Counted from the first letter of the stretch, positions 43,860 through 53,740 are shown. The stretch is DNA of 64,000 nucleotides from Niabella ginsenosidivorans (GCF_001654455.1 NZ_CP015772.1:4774001-4838000), one strand, 5' to 3'. Made by a program: numbers and translations. Notes: generated by a model from the sequence alone, not told the origin.

Positions 43860-45176
43860 CTAATGAATAAAATTATTTAAAATCAAGACCCCGATCAAGC
43901 CAACCACAGATACAATAATTTCCATTATTGACCATGATCGTAAAGTGTCCTTTATACTTACATTAAAATATTCTTTAAACATCCAGAAACCGCCATCATT
44001 TACATGAGAGAACATCAGGCTTCCTGCGCCAATAGACAATACCATCAGGTTCGGATCGGTATGTGTTTGCCCTATTAAAGGCGCAATAATACCGGCGGCG
44101 GTAAAGCCCGCTACGGTGGCGGACCCTACAGCGGCGCGGATAATTGCAGCAGACAGCCAGCCCAAAAATAAGGGAGATAAATCGGTTTGCTGCAACAACC
44201 CTGCGATCTGATCACTTACACCACTGTCTGTTAACACCTGTTTCAGCCCTCCGGCACCACCAATAATTAACAGGATCATGGCTACTTCTTTTACCGCATC
44301 GCTGTACATCAACATCACCCGCTGCATATTACGCCCCTTTTTTAGCCCCAGTATCCATGTGCCGGCAATCAGGGCAGCCAACATTACAATGGAAGGCTGT
44401 GCTAAAAACGAAATCAGTGAAGCGTATTTGTCATGCAAAACAAAGGGCAGCAATGTCATCAGGGCAAAAAGCCCTACCGGTAAAAGCGCTACAAAAAAAC
44501 TGCTGAATGTGCCGGGCAGGTTTTCTTTTGCGATTGCCTGTGGCCGGAATGCCTCCAGTGGCGCAGCTGGTATTTTTAATAAGGCCCTGGAAAAAACGGG
44601 GCCTGCAAGAACAATCGCCGGAACAGCCACTACAATTCCATATAATAATGTTTTACCAAGATCTGCATGAAACTGGGAGACCAGCGCCGCCGGAGAAGGA
44701 TGCGGCGGTAAAAACCCATGTGCCACGGAAAGCGCTGCCAGCATGGAAATGCCGGTGGCTACTGCCGGCAGCCGGTATTGATATACCATTGAAAAGATAA
44801 GGGGCACCAGCAGCACAAAACCGGTATTATAAAACAACGGAATGCCCACGATAAACCCTACCAATGCCACGCCCCAATGCACTTTTTTTATGCCTGTTTT
44901 ACTGACAATGGAGGTGGCCACCTGTTGTGCAGCGCCCGTATCTGCAATCAGTTTTCCCAACATTGCCCCGGCAATAATGATCACCACATTACTGCCCAAT
45001 ATATCTCCAATTCCTTTTTCCACAGATTGAGTGATCTTGTCCAGCGGCACCCCCAGGCAAAGCCCTGCTGTAACGGATACAAACAGGAAAGAAAGAAAAG
45101 CATTGATCTTAAAAACGCCAATCAGCACTACCAGCAACAGGATCGCACCCAGAACAATAATTAAATCCATGTACAA
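43860..45176 (-). CDS. GntP family permease (gluconate/D-serine transporter-like)
   Basis: The 438-residue protein has about 12 membrane segments and GntP-family signatures: IGDILGSNVVIIIAGAMLGKLIADTGAAQ near the N-terminus, IPLFYNTGFVLLVPLIF, HGFLPPHPSPAALVSQFHADLGKTLLYG and GSATVAGFTAAGIIAPL. The family includes gluconate permeases and the D-serine transporter DsdX. With the D-amino-acid enzyme and RidA immediately downstream (2-base gaps), D-amino-acid or hydroxy-acid uptake is more likely than gluconate. It is the first gene of its unit. Confidence 0.88.
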   Translation of the reverse strand: MYMDLIIVLGAILLLVVLIGVFKINAFLSFLFVSVTAGLCLGVPLDKITQSVEKGIGDILGSNVVIIIAGAMLGKLIADTGAAQQVATSIVSKTGIKKVHWGVALVGFIVGIPLFYNTGFVLLVPLIFSMVYQYRLPAVATGISMLAALSVAHGFLPPHPSPAALVSQFHADLGKTLLYGIVVAVPAIVLAGPVFSRALLKIPAAPLEAFRPQAIAKENLPGTFSSFFVALLPVGLFALMTLLPFVLHDKYASLISFLAQPSIVMLAALIAGTWILGLKKGRNMQRVMLMYSDAVKEVAMILLIIGGAGGLKQVLTDSGVSDQIAGLLQQTDLSPLFLGWLSAAIIRAAVGSATVAGFTAAGIIAPLIGQTHTDPNLMVLSIGAGSLMFSHVNDGGFWMFKEYFNVSIKDTLRSWSIMEIIVSVVGLIGVLILNNFIH

Positions 45177-45470
45177 GCATTAGAGAGTGAACAGATTCGG
45201 GGCTTAAATTTAAGGGCAAATCCTGAGAATATTTAGAATTGTTATACGGAAGGCTTCTTGCGAAGCCGCAAAGAGGGCTGGCCGCAATGTTTTGCCTTAT
45301 CTGTAATACACTTCCTTTGGTATCAGTACAGGTTACAGGATAAATATTTTTAGCTGAAGGATACCCTATAAACAGGTATTGATCATAGCGTCCTTTATGT
45401 AAGGCAGCAAGCCAAGCAGCGTATTCATAACATTTCCGGTAAATATCTGGCTTTACGCCGTTAGAGGAAA
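45177..45470. other. Spacer between sialic-acid operon end and GntP gene
   Basis: These 294 bases lie downstream of the epimerase and upstream of the GntP gene, both on the minus strand. A small stem-loop (45252-45267) is the only structure seen; no clear promoter motif was found. Confidence 0.4.
45252..45267 (-). other. Small stem-loop in spacer
   Basis: GGCTTC and GAAGCC form a 6-base-pair stem around the loop TTGC. On the minus strand it is not followed by a T-run, so a terminator role is uncertain. Confidence 0.35.
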
Positions 45471-46658
45471 CTATACCCTATCCTTATCCAGGTAACTGTT
45501 TAATAAATGATAGCAATACCATTCCTGCCTGGGTAAATGAAAGGGCCCTTTGAATAGATTTCCTTTTGCTGTCTGTGCAATGGTTCCATCCCTGTGGAGA
45601 TAGCCAAACCATTCCCCGTGCTGCGGGTCATGAAAATGCTGATAAGAATACGCATGAACCATTTGATGCCATTGCGCATACTTTTCATTTCCAGTAAGCA
45701 GATATGCTGACAGAGTTGCTATAATGGCTTCATTATGCGGCCACCAGAACTTCATATCCTGCCAGTATTCCTGCACCGGCCTGTGGTATACGTCCCTGAA
45801 ATAGAAAATGCCGCCCTGCTCCTGATCCCATCCGCGCTCCCACATATAATCCAGCATACGGCAGCCTAAATCAATTAAATGCGGATCGTTATTGCGGTGC
45901 ATGGCCTCCTGTAAGATAAACCAGGCGCCCTCAATGGCATGGCCGGGGTTTAACGTTCGCCCGTCAATATGATCAATAATGCTGCCATCGGGAGCTACCT
46001 GCTCCATCACGCATTGTATATCATCCTTTACAAACCCTGTTTCTATTTCTCTGATCCATTTGGAGATGTACTCATCACAACGCGGATCACCAATCGTTTC
46101 GCATAGCTGCCGGGCTGTGTTGATCATGATCATAGGTATGGCAATGCCTTTAGATGGTCGCGTATCTGTGAATTTCGGGGGAAGCTTTTTTTCTCCGTCT
46201 GCATATTGAATACAGGTAGTAAAAAGCGCTCTTGCCTTTCCGGCAGCCTGCTCATCGCCGCTGGCTTTGGCATAAGCGGCATGCGCAATGCAGGCAAAGG
46301 TTTCAGAAAAAAAATATCTTCTTTTTCTTATGGGCCGGCCATCTCTTGTAACATGAAAGAACATTTGCCCATCGGCATCAAAGCAATACTTATTTAAAAA
46401 ATCAATACCGGCTTTTGCAGCGTCCAGCCACTCCTGCCGGGGCTCAATAGTGTTATACAGGGTAGATAGCAGCCAGGCTGTGCGCCCCTGTATCCACACA
46501 GCTTTGTCATCATCAATTAACGAACCGTCCGCATCCCTCATTAAAAGATAACCCCCAAATTCATTGTCAATGCTTCTCGGAAACCAAAAGGGAAGCGTGT
46601 CATTTAATAGCTGATTTTTATAAAACGCCCGGAGTTTTATAAGTTGTTCGCGATTCAT
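45471..46658 (-). CDS. N-acylglucosamine 2-epimerase (AGE family)
   Basis: The 395-residue protein has the (alpha/alpha)6 AGE fold with active-site residues IQGRTAWLLSTLYN (Arg near 59), LNPGHAIEGAW (His240), WWPHNEAI (His308) and GPFHLPRQEWY (His374). AGE enzymes interconvert N-acetylmannosamine and N-acetylglucosamine. This is the route used by Bacteroides after the sialate lyase step and replaces the phosphate-level NanE. It is the last gene of the nine-gene minus-strand operon, 6 bases after the esterase gene. Confidence 0.92.
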   Translation of the reverse strand: MNREQLIKLRAFYKNQLLNDTLPFWFPRSIDNEFGGYLLMRDADGSLIDDDKAVWIQGRTAWLLSTLYNTIEPRQEWLDAAKAGIDFLNKYCFDADGQMFFHVTRDGRPIRKRRYFFSETFACIAHAAYAKASGDEQAAGKARALFTTCIQYADGEKKLPPKFTDTRPSKGIAIPMIMINTARQLCETIGDPRCDEYISKWIREIETGFVKDDIQCVMEQVAPDGSIIDHIDGRTLNPGHAIEGAWFILQEAMHRNNDPHLIDLGCRMLDYMWERGWDQEQGGIFYFRDVYHRPVQEYWQDMKFWWPHNEAIIATLSAYLLTGNEKYAQWHQMVHAYSYQHFHDPQHGEWFGYLHRDGTIAQTAKGNLFKGPFHLPRQEWYCYHLLNSYLDKDRV

Positions 46659-46664
46659 ATTCTG

Positions 46665-48755
46665 TTATTTTACAGGTTCAATAAAAGTACTTGCCGGTAA
46701 TAAATCTCCGTTTACCAGATTCGCCCTGGTAAATGGCTGCCAGGCATAGGCAACTTTTTCCGCATGCACACCTTCAGGTATAGTAATGATTACTTCATCC
46801 GCTTTCACAACAGCAGGCACTTTTATAAATGCTCCTTTACCGGACATAATTTCAAAGCCCTCCAAAGACCTGCCGTTGGCCGCCTTCAGCCCTGTGGCAT
46901 ACTGAAACCTGATCCTGATCTGATTGCCTGTTTTTTTCAGGGATTGAAACAACGGGCCAGATGGTGTAATACTTTTATGATAGGTTTTATTGAGCGCTAA
47001 CCCTGCAAGACGGTTGCCAACGGGTATTTTGTTTTTATAATGCACATCAGCAGTATCCCCCAGATCGCTAGTAACAACCATACCGCAATGATCTACCTGG
47101 TTTATTAAATTCCTTTGCACATCCCGAAAGTAATTCCAGGAAGGCCTGTTAATGCTGGAGAGCTGAACATAATAAAAAGGCAGGTCTTTTTGCCACTGAT
47201 TCCGCCAGTCCTTTACAAAAACAGGGAACAGTTTTTGGTATAGCTCTGCATTTTCAGCATCGCTCTCTCCCTGGTACCAGATAACCCCCTTAACGGGGTA
47301 AGGAATCAGCTTTTCAATAGCGGCCTCAAAGTTAAAGGACGGATCATAAGGGTGGCGTTGAAAAGGTGAGGCGGCATTTTTTAAATTTACATCGGCTCTT
47401 TGCCTGCACCATTGCATCAAATAATCAGACTGGCGCCAGTTATGGAAAGCCGGCTCAAAAAGCGGGGCCGCTTCAAGCGCATAACGGCTTACCCAGGAAA
47501 TAAGCGGCGATCCTCCAACAGCAACTTCAATAAGTCCCACAGGTACATTTACCTCTTTAAGCAACCTTGCGCCAAATATATATCCAACGACAGAAAAATC
47601 CGCAGCGGCCTTTTTATGATTCAATTGCCAACTGCCTGAAAAAAAGTCCAGCTCATTTGCCTTGCGCAATTCATTATTTGTCCACGGGCGGTTATCCGTT
47701 TCAGCATAGGGTTTATATTTAAACAAGCGTAAAGGCTGCAGGGAATCGGTATTTTGAAGGAGACTATCTGCCCCGGTGGTTTGTGATAACGGAAAATACA
47801 TATTTGACTGACCGGAGCAAAGCCATACGTCACCAATTAGCACATTACGAATTGTTACCCGGGTTGACAGGCTGGATATTTCAATAACCTGTGGTGCGCT
47901 AACGGCCTTTGATGCAGGAAAAAGTACCTGCCATTTGCCATCATAACCGGCTATTACGGTTTGTTTATTCGTCATAAATTTTACAGTAATGGCAGCGCCC
48001 GCGTTTGCTTTTCCCCATATCTTAACAGGTTCATCGCGCTGCAATACCATATTATCTGTAAATACAGGCGGTAGCTGCAGCCCGCCGAACTTCCCGGTAA
48101 TGTATTGATAAATGGTTTGAGCTATAATACCGGCTCCCGTTTCATTGGGATGCAGGGTGGCCGCATCTGTAAATACATCGGGACGGTTATGAAGCGCCTG
48201 ATATAAATCGATCAATGGCAGGTTGTTTGCTGCGGCTACCTTTCTGATTTTTTCCTGTACCTTCCAGTACCAGTCAAAAGTGCTCGACATAAACCGGCTA
48301 TGCCCCGTAAACAGGGGAGTTAACCGGCAAATAAATATTTTTACCCCCGGGCTCATACTCCTGATGGTATCTATAAGCCAGTTATAATCCACCATAAAAT
48401 GATCGCGGTAATTGGGAAAATCCCTTGGATCCGTATCATTTAATCCCAGATCGATGACTGCTATAGCGGGTTTGAATTGTAATAATTCCTGAAACTCTTT
48501 TGTTTTAAAATAAGGATTATGACCTTTCCTCAGCAGAGTGGCACCGTTATGTCCGAAGTTCCGTACTTCATATTGGTCGCCCAGTTTTTGCTGCAGGAGC
48601 GCAGGATAGGACATTTGCGCAGGATCCTTCAACCCCCAACCGTATGTAACGGAATTGCCAATACAGGCCACTTTCATAAGCCGCTGCTGTGCATAACAAA
48701 CGGAGGCCCATAAAATCATTACCAGAAAGCAGAAAGGGCGCTTATACATTGTCAC
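46665..48755 (-). CDS. Two-domain sialate O-acetylesterase
   Basis: The 696-residue exported protein (signal cut after CYAQ) joins two SGNH-type esterase domains. The first (about 28-222) has GNSVTYGWG with Ser35, IDLGLND and DAATLHPN; its Asp is two residues earlier than the usual DxxH. The second (about 225-690) is the sialate 9-O-acetylesterase type with WLCSGQSNM, VAVGGSPLISW and GVIWYQGESD, then LGDTADVHYKNK. A fused pair is known from Bacteroidetes sialic-acid loci. It removes O-acetyl groups that block sialidase or lyase. Confidence 0.9.
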   Translation of the reverse strand: MTMYKRPFCFLVMILWASVCYAQQRLMKVACIGNSVTYGWGLKDPAQMSYPALLQQKLGDQYEVRNFGHNGATLLRKGHNPYFKTKEFQELLQFKPAIAVIDLGLNDTDPRDFPNYRDHFMVDYNWLIDTIRSMSPGVKIFICRLTPLFTGHSRFMSSTFDWYWKVQEKIRKVAAANNLPLIDLYQALHNRPDVFTDAATLHPNETGAGIIAQTIYQYITGKFGGLQLPPVFTDNMVLQRDEPVKIWGKANAGAAITVKFMTNKQTVIAGYDGKWQVLFPASKAVSAPQVIEISSLSTRVTIRNVLIGDVWLCSGQSNMYFPLSQTTGADSLLQNTDSLQPLRLFKYKPYAETDNRPWTNNELRKANELDFFSGSWQLNHKKAAADFSVVGYIFGARLLKEVNVPVGLIEVAVGGSPLISWVSRYALEAAPLFEPAFHNWRQSDYLMQWCRQRADVNLKNAASPFQRHPYDPSFNFEAAIEKLIPYPVKGVIWYQGESDAENAELYQKLFPVFVKDWRNQWQKDLPFYYVQLSSINRPSWNYFRDVQRNLINQVDHCGMVVTSDLGDTADVHYKNKIPVGNRLAGLALNKTYHKSITPSGPLFQSLKKTGNQIRIRFQYATGLKAANGRSLEGFEIMSGKGAFIKVPAVVKADEVIITIPEGVHAEKVAYAWQPFTRANLVNGDLLPASTFIEPVK

Positions 48756-48766
48756 TTATTCAATAG

Positions 48767-50329
48767 TCAGTTTATAATATCCGCTACAGGGATTTTTACA
48801 AAATTCAGGTCTCTTATCCCTTCATATAAAACTCCAAGGGTCTCTTCATCCACCTGCACCAATGCAGAGTAGCCATAAGCCTTCCGCTCATCAATCAGTA
48901 GCTGGTGAGCCGGCAGCCAGGTTGCGCCCAAATCAAGGCTCGCTTTAATGGTTAAATGCTTGCGCGCGTCACTATTATTCATGTTACTAAAGAAAACCAC
49001 TTCCCTCAATACACCTTTTATCTTTACGCTTGCCTTAATGATGGATGCCATGCAAACAGGGTCTGGCAGTGCTTCGTAAGAAGTTGGATGCTCCAGCCAT
49101 GTTTTACCCATATCTTTTGTGGTAGCAACGCTGCGAAAACCACCCCGGTTATCCCGCATGTTCAGCATCAGGGTTCCCGGCGTGGTTTCTATTACCTGGC
49201 TTTCTGTGGTATTTGATTTAGCGCCAATGCCGGATTTCCAGGTTTTTCCATGATCCATACTGTAAATGACTGATCCGTGTGGAATGCCGGGCTTCTTTGT
49301 TTCATCCCAGTACTGGGATGCGAAAACAAGCGTTCCGTTTTGCATGGCGATGCCGTTGCCGGGCCCCTGAAAATATAAATGCCAGGCAGGATTTTTTACC
49401 TGCGAAGTAATATTGATCGGCGCAGACCAGGTTTTTCCGTCATCAGCACTGCAGACTAAAACAAACTGCCCCGAAACATCCGGTGACAAACCAGGCTCAG
49501 ATCCGGCAATGGACCGGTTACCTTTGCTCCATAACCCGGCTACCCATATTTTTTTACCGGCCGGATCAAACAAAACGGCGGGATCACCAATGCCGCTGTT
49601 CTCCCCGGGTTTACCCATACTCATAATGATCTTCATGGGTTCCCAGGTTTCGCCGTTATCAGTGCTGCGGCTCATACCTATATCAATATCAGCAGGAAGA
49701 TCCCTGTCATTTTTATACCGTACGTCATAAACAGCGATCAGTGTATTTTTGTCGGTTCTTACAATACCGGGAATCCGGTAGGTATTAACGGAGTCATCAC
49801 CCGGTTTGCGGATCCTGATGCCGGTGTACCACCCCTTCTCTAACTGATTACCGGCCCTGATGGGCAGGCTGCTGCCATTTGATAGAATAATTGTATGTGT
49901 GCTTAGCTGAACCTTCTTATCAACAGGTGCCTGCTCTTTTAAAAGAACACTTACCCACAGGTAATTGAGTCCCGGCGCCAGTGTGTCGTTGATAGGAATA
50001 GCATTTTTTCCTGCAACAGGCTGTATGTTAACCGGTATGCCTTTACCGGAAAACACCGGTTCATTGCGGGTGTTAAAAATACGGATCTTATCGATCAGGG
50101 AGGCACTTGCCGCGTCTGTGTTTATGACCAGTTGCTTTGCTGTTAATGATCCGCCGGGAATAAAAATCCTGACCCGTTGAACGGGGTTTTCATCTACCCT
50201 TTTGAACACAGGGATCCTATAGTTGAGCACTTCAGCATCCGCTTTTGTTCCCTGTGCGTTACTTATTGCCGGTATAAAAAAAAGAACAGCCAGGCGGGCA
50301 GCGGTAAGCAACGATTTTATTTTATTCAT
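48767..50329 (-). CDS. nanH: Exo-alpha-sialidase (GH33)
   Basis: The 520-residue protein has a signal peptide (cut after SNAQ), an N-terminal beta-sandwich (about 30-165) of the Bacteroidetes neuraminidase type, then the six-bladed propeller. The RIP motif is TYRIPGIVRT (Arg185), with an Asp-rich acid/base segment at about 202-216. Asp-boxes are STDNGETW, SADDGKTW, SMDHGKTW, TKDMGKTW and SLDLGATW. SQVIETTPG and RDNRGG give further Glu/Arg triad residues, and KAYGYSALV the nucleophile Tyr. It releases terminal sialic acid from host glycans outside the inner membrane. Confidence 0.95.
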   Translation of the reverse strand: MNKIKSLLTAARLAVLFFIPAISNAQGTKADAEVLNYRIPVFKRVDENPVQRVRIFIPGGSLTAKQLVINTDAASASLIDKIRIFNTRNEPVFSGKGIPVNIQPVAGKNAIPINDTLAPGLNYLWVSVLLKEQAPVDKKVQLSTHTIILSNGSSLPIRAGNQLEKGWYTGIRIRKPGDDSVNTYRIPGIVRTDKNTLIAVYDVRYKNDRDLPADIDIGMSRSTDNGETWEPMKIIMSMGKPGENSGIGDPAVLFDPAGKKIWVAGLWSKGNRSIAGSEPGLSPDVSGQFVLVCSADDGKTWSAPINITSQVKNPAWHLYFQGPGNGIAMQNGTLVFASQYWDETKKPGIPHGSVIYSMDHGKTWKSGIGAKSNTTESQVIETTPGTLMLNMRDNRGGFRSVATTKDMGKTWLEHPTSYEALPDPVCMASIIKASVKIKGVLREVVFFSNMNNSDARKHLTIKASLDLGATWLPAHQLLIDERKAYGYSALVQVDEETLGVLYEGIRDLNFVKIPVADIIN

Positions 50330-50346
50330 AATCTTTTTTTTAAATT

Positions 50347-51633
50347 TTAATCCTTATAATTATTGGTTCGGGGCTTTAATAATGATAATTGCAGCAACAC
50401 GGCTACTGCAACAATTACTGACATCAGGGCAAAATTGCCTCCCAGCTTGCCGGCGTCCGTTGCTTTCCCCAGGAGACCGGTAACAACGGCTCCTGCAAAA
50501 ACCCCGCTCATATTCATTAGCCCGTATGCTGTTGCCCGGTACTTTGCTGAAACAAACTGGCAAAGTATCGGCATATTATTCGCATCAAACATTCCAAACC
50601 CAATACCAAAACAAAATGTTGCCGCTATAACGCTGAGCATGGAGTTGCCAAATCCCAGAAACATCAGCGCAGGAATGGTAAGTCCCAGGCCGATAGCGCT
50701 GGTATAAATACGGCCCCGCAGGTTCTTTTGTACCCATTTATCTGAAAGAGTACCGCCAATAAGTACCCCAATAAACGAGGATACAGCAATCGTAATAGTA
50801 GCGGCAGGCCCGGCCTTTGCCATATTGATCTGCAGGTTCTCCGCAAATAAAGTAGGAAGCCAGTTTTTTGTGGCCCAGCCCGGAAGGCTGGGCATGGCAA
50901 AGCAGAACAGGATTACCCAAAACGCAAGATTGGAGAACAGAACAGCCAATCCTTTTAAAACCGGCAGTTTTCCGGTGATGTTCTCTTGTTGCCGGAGCAA
51001 CGCTGTTGATGGCCGCCTTTTTGATTTCAAAAAAAGGATCAGCACCACCGCGTAAATAATGCCGGTAATGCCAAACCAGTGAAACGTTTGCTGCCATGAA
51101 AAATTACTGGCAACTGTAGCACCCAGCCCTCCCAATGCCTGCCCAGCGTATAAACCGGTCATGTGCAGGCCAATGGCCAGCGATCTTGTTTTTGATTCGT
51201 GATATTCGGTTATTAATGCCAATCCTGCCGGGATATAAAGCGCTTCGCTGACACCCATTACCGCCCTTAATATATATAACTGATCAAACGTAGTCGCATA
51301 CCCCATCAGGTAAGTTACGGCAGACCAAACAAAAAGACTTCCTACGATCAGCCATTTCTTGTTTAGCTTATCTGCTATCATACCGGAAACAGGGCTCATC
51401 AAACCGTAGATCCACAGGAATACAGCCATCAAAATTCCAAAATTCTCTGCGCTCTGCAACTGGTGTATGTCTTGCTGCATGGCGGGCTTCATCGTTGACA
51501 GCATCTGCCGGTCAAGATAATTCAGCAAGGCCACTACCCATAGTAACCCTACAACTATCCATGCATAAGAAGCGCGTCTTTGATCAGACCTTCCGTTACT
51601 GCTATTGAGGTATGTTGTTTCTGTAATTTCCAA
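50347..51633 (-). CDS. MFS transporter, probable sialic acid permease (NanT-like)
   Basis: The 428-residue protein has about 12 membrane segments. It contains NYLDRQMLSTMKPAMQQDI in TM1 and the following loop, GMIADKLNKKWLI (motif A-like) and RAVMGVSEALYIPAGLALITEY in TM4, as in the anion:cation symporter and Bacteroidetes NanT groups. Flanked by sialidase and mutarotase genes with 3-17 base gaps, it almost certainly carries sialic acid across the inner membrane. The exact subfamily cannot be settled here. Confidence 0.87.
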   Translation of the reverse strand: MEITETTYLNSSNGRSDQRRASYAWIVVGLLWVVALLNYLDRQMLSTMKPAMQQDIHQLQSAENFGILMAVFLWIYGLMSPVSGMIADKLNKKWLIVGSLFVWSAVTYLMGYATTFDQLYILRAVMGVSEALYIPAGLALITEYHESKTRSLAIGLHMTGLYAGQALGGLGATVASNFSWQQTFHWFGITGIIYAVVLILFLKSKRRPSTALLRQQENITGKLPVLKGLAVLFSNLAFWVILFCFAMPSLPGWATKNWLPTLFAENLQINMAKAGPAATITIAVSSFIGVLIGGTLSDKWVQKNLRGRIYTSAIGLGLTIPALMFLGFGNSMLSVIAATFCFGIGFGMFDANNMPILCQFVSAKYRATAYGLMNMSGVFAGAVVTGLLGKATDAGKLGGNFALMSVIVAVAVLLQLSLLKPRTNNYKD

Positions 51634-51636
51634 AAT

Positions 51637-52776
51637 CTAATGCTTTATTGCCACTCTTAGTATTTCCGGTGTTCTTACACCTGCTTTTATTTCTCCTGAA
51701 GGAATATAAATAGCCCCCGGAGTTGCAACAGCCGTTGTTGTTACGGGCACTTTAAACGGAATTATTCCTTTAACAGACCATTTATTTTCAGCAATATTCA
51801 ATACCAGCACCTGATTGCTAAACCCCGGATGCGTTTCCTGAAGCCGCATCCTTTCAACATTTAATATATGCTGCTTTTGCGTATCTGGTTCATTATTGAT
51901 CTGCTGAATCTTTAATTCCGTTTCATGAAACCGTTCACCTTTATCACCACCAAAGAGCACAATTTCATTTTCATTAATCATAGCGCCGGTGCCTGCAGCA
52001 AGCGGGTAGGGTAAGGATTGCAAAGACTTCCATTCCTTTTTCACCAGATCAAAGGCATAAACATCTTTGTAAAGGGCGCTGATGCCATCTGCTCCTTTTT
52101 CCCGGCCACCAATGTAGTAAAGCGCCCGGTTGCTGCCTACCATCACTCCATGGGAAGCGGCATAAGGGAGGTGCGGAAGTTGCTGCCAGCCCTTATTCAG
52201 CGCCCTTATATCAAGGCTGTAACATGCATTGGAAACACGATCCTTCATTTCACCGCCTGCTATATAAATGATGTCCTCTACACAGGTAGCTGCAGCATTG
52301 GTAACAGCAGCCGGTAACTCCGGAAGCTTATAAAACATCAGTGAATCCCTATGCTTTTTCAGTAGCATTGCATTCCTGCTGATACCGGTTTCATTTTCTC
52401 CTCCCCCAATAAAAATGCCCTGACTGAACGAGGTGCAGGCGGCATAAGCCAGATTAAAGGGAAGCACAACAGAGCGCTCATCAGCCAGTAAGCTGTCACC
52501 TCTTATTTCAAACGCGAATAAATGGTCATAATATTTTTTCTTTCCTCCTTTCCACGGCATTCCATCCGGAAAATTTGCCCCTCCGCCAACAATCAACTGA
52601 TCTCCAATGATACCAGCAACAGGCCCCGCGTAACCCAACGATTTCTTTTCATTCTTAACTGCAGGCAGCTGCCCGGCTATATTCCATTTCATTTCCATAC
52701 TGTTATAGCTGCAGGAACAAATACCTGCAAAAAGAAGCAAACAGATCACCCGTTTTTTCAATGCTTTAAAAATCAT
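51637..52776 (-). CDS. nanM: Cyclically permuted sialate mutarotase (NanM-like kelch protein)
   Basis: The 379-residue protein has a lipoprotein signal (AGICSC, Cys22) and a kelch-type six-bladed propeller in permuted order, starting PVAGIIGDQLIVGGGANFPDGMPWKGGKKKYYDHLFAFE, with further kelch blades IYIAGGEMKDRV, LYYIGGREKGADG and IVLFGGDKGERF. Members of this family accelerate alpha/beta anomerisation of sialic acid so released sugar can be used quickly. The gene has 3-base gaps to both neighbours (lyase and permease). Confidence 0.92.
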   Translation of the reverse strand: MIFKALKKRVICLLLFAGICSCSYNSMEMKWNIAGQLPAVKNEKKSLGYAGPVAGIIGDQLIVGGGANFPDGMPWKGGKKKYYDHLFAFEIRGDSLLADERSVVLPFNLAYAACTSFSQGIFIGGGENETGISRNAMLLKKHRDSLMFYKLPELPAAVTNAAATCVEDIIYIAGGEMKDRVSNACYSLDIRALNKGWQQLPHLPYAASHGVMVGSNRALYYIGGREKGADGISALYKDVYAFDLVKKEWKSLQSLPYPLAAGTGAMINENEIVLFGGDKGERFHETELKIQQINNEPDTQKQHILNVERMRLQETHPGFSNQVLVLNIAENKWSVKGIIPFKVPVTTTAVATPGAIYIPSGEIKAGVRTPEILRVAIKH

Positions 52777-52779
52777 TGA

Positions 52780-53700
52780 TTATTTTGAGCAAAAATTATA
52801 GAAACCAATCCGCTCTGCATCTTCCATGAATTTTTTAAAAGAAGGATCGTCCATATTTTTAACGGGCAACCGAAATCCTCCGCAGTCAAGGCCTATGAGT
52901 TTCATATATGCTTTCCCCACTGCTATGCCTCCATATTTCCCTAACAGCCTGATCATCTCTATTGCTTGCACCTGCAGGTCCCTGGCCCTGCTAAACTCCT
53001 TATCATTGAATGCCTTAATCAGCTCATGATAAAGCGGTGCGGCGTAATTATAGGTGCTTCCCACGGCTCCCGAGCAGCCCAGGGCCAAGGCGGGCAGCAT
53101 ATTCTCATCTCTGCCCCAAAGCATGTCATAGCGGCCATTTTCCATGTACATGCATGAAAGAAAGTCCATAAAATCCTCATGTGTATACTTAATGCCGGCA
53201 AAGTTAGGAATAGCGCCCCCGATCGCATTCAGTAAATCATACATCGGAATATTGCAACCCGTAAGCGCCGGAATATGATAATAATAAAATGGCGTGTTAG
53301 GCGCAGCAGCAGCTACCCGCCGGCAACAGTCTGCCAGGGTTTGCGCTATTACCGGAGTAAAATAAAAGGGTGAAGTAAAGGATATGGCATACAACTTCAG
53401 CTGTTCTGTATATGCTGCCATTTCCTCACAATCTTCCAGTGAAGCGCCTCCTACTAAATTAATAATCTTAAACTCAGGATCATTTTCAGCTGCCTCAGCC
53501 CATGCTGCTGCTACCTGTTTTTTTTCTTCTATTGTAAGCGAAACACCTTCTCCGGTAGACCCGTTTATAAACGCACCCGCAATCTTATTTCTCTTTAAAA
53601 GCTGATAATACTGTGGAATTACCTCAATGTGCAGCCGTCCATTTTGCAGCAGAGGCGCAAACGGCGCTGCAATGAGGCCTTCTATTTTTTTAAACTTCAT
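52780..53700 (-). CDS. nanA: N-acetylneuraminate lyase (DHDPS/NAL family)
   Basis: The 306-residue TIM-barrel aldolase has GSTGEG (47-52), the catalytic Tyr in YYYHIPALTG (Tyr141) and Schiff-base Lys171 in AGIKYTHED. YxIPALTG is typical of sialate lyases rather than dihydrodipicolinate synthases. It cleaves N-acetylneuraminate to N-acetylmannosamine and pyruvate in the cytosol. It is the central gene of the operon, 40 bases after the GH123-like gene. The product would pass to the AGE epimerase encoded at the operon's end. Confidence 0.94.
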   Translation of the reverse strand: MKFKKIEGLIAAPFAPLLQNGRLHIEVIPQYYQLLKRNKIAGAFINGSTGEGVSLTIEEKKQVAAAWAEAAENDPEFKIINLVGGASLEDCEEMAAYTEQLKLYAISFTSPFYFTPVIAQTLADCCRRVAAAAPNTPFYYYHIPALTGCNIPMYDLLNAIGGAIPNFAGIKYTHEDFMDFLSCMYMENGRYDMLWGRDENMLPALALGCSGAVGSTYNYAAPLYHELIKAFNDKEFSRARDLQVQAIEMIRLLGKYGGIAVGKAYMKLIGLDCGGFRLPVKNMDDPSFKKFMEDAERIGFYNFCSK

Positions 53701-53740
53701 TGTCTGATATATAATTTTTATAAATGTTTTTTCAATGTCA

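Noticed and set aside
43860-45176. Gluconate permease as the operon function
   Set aside because: No gluconate kinase or dehydratase gene is near; neighbours act on D-amino acids, fitting a DsdX-like role better.
52780-53700. Dihydrodipicolinate synthase (lysine synthesis)
   Set aside because: The YxIPALTG motif and the sialic-acid gene context favour N-acetylneuraminate lyase.
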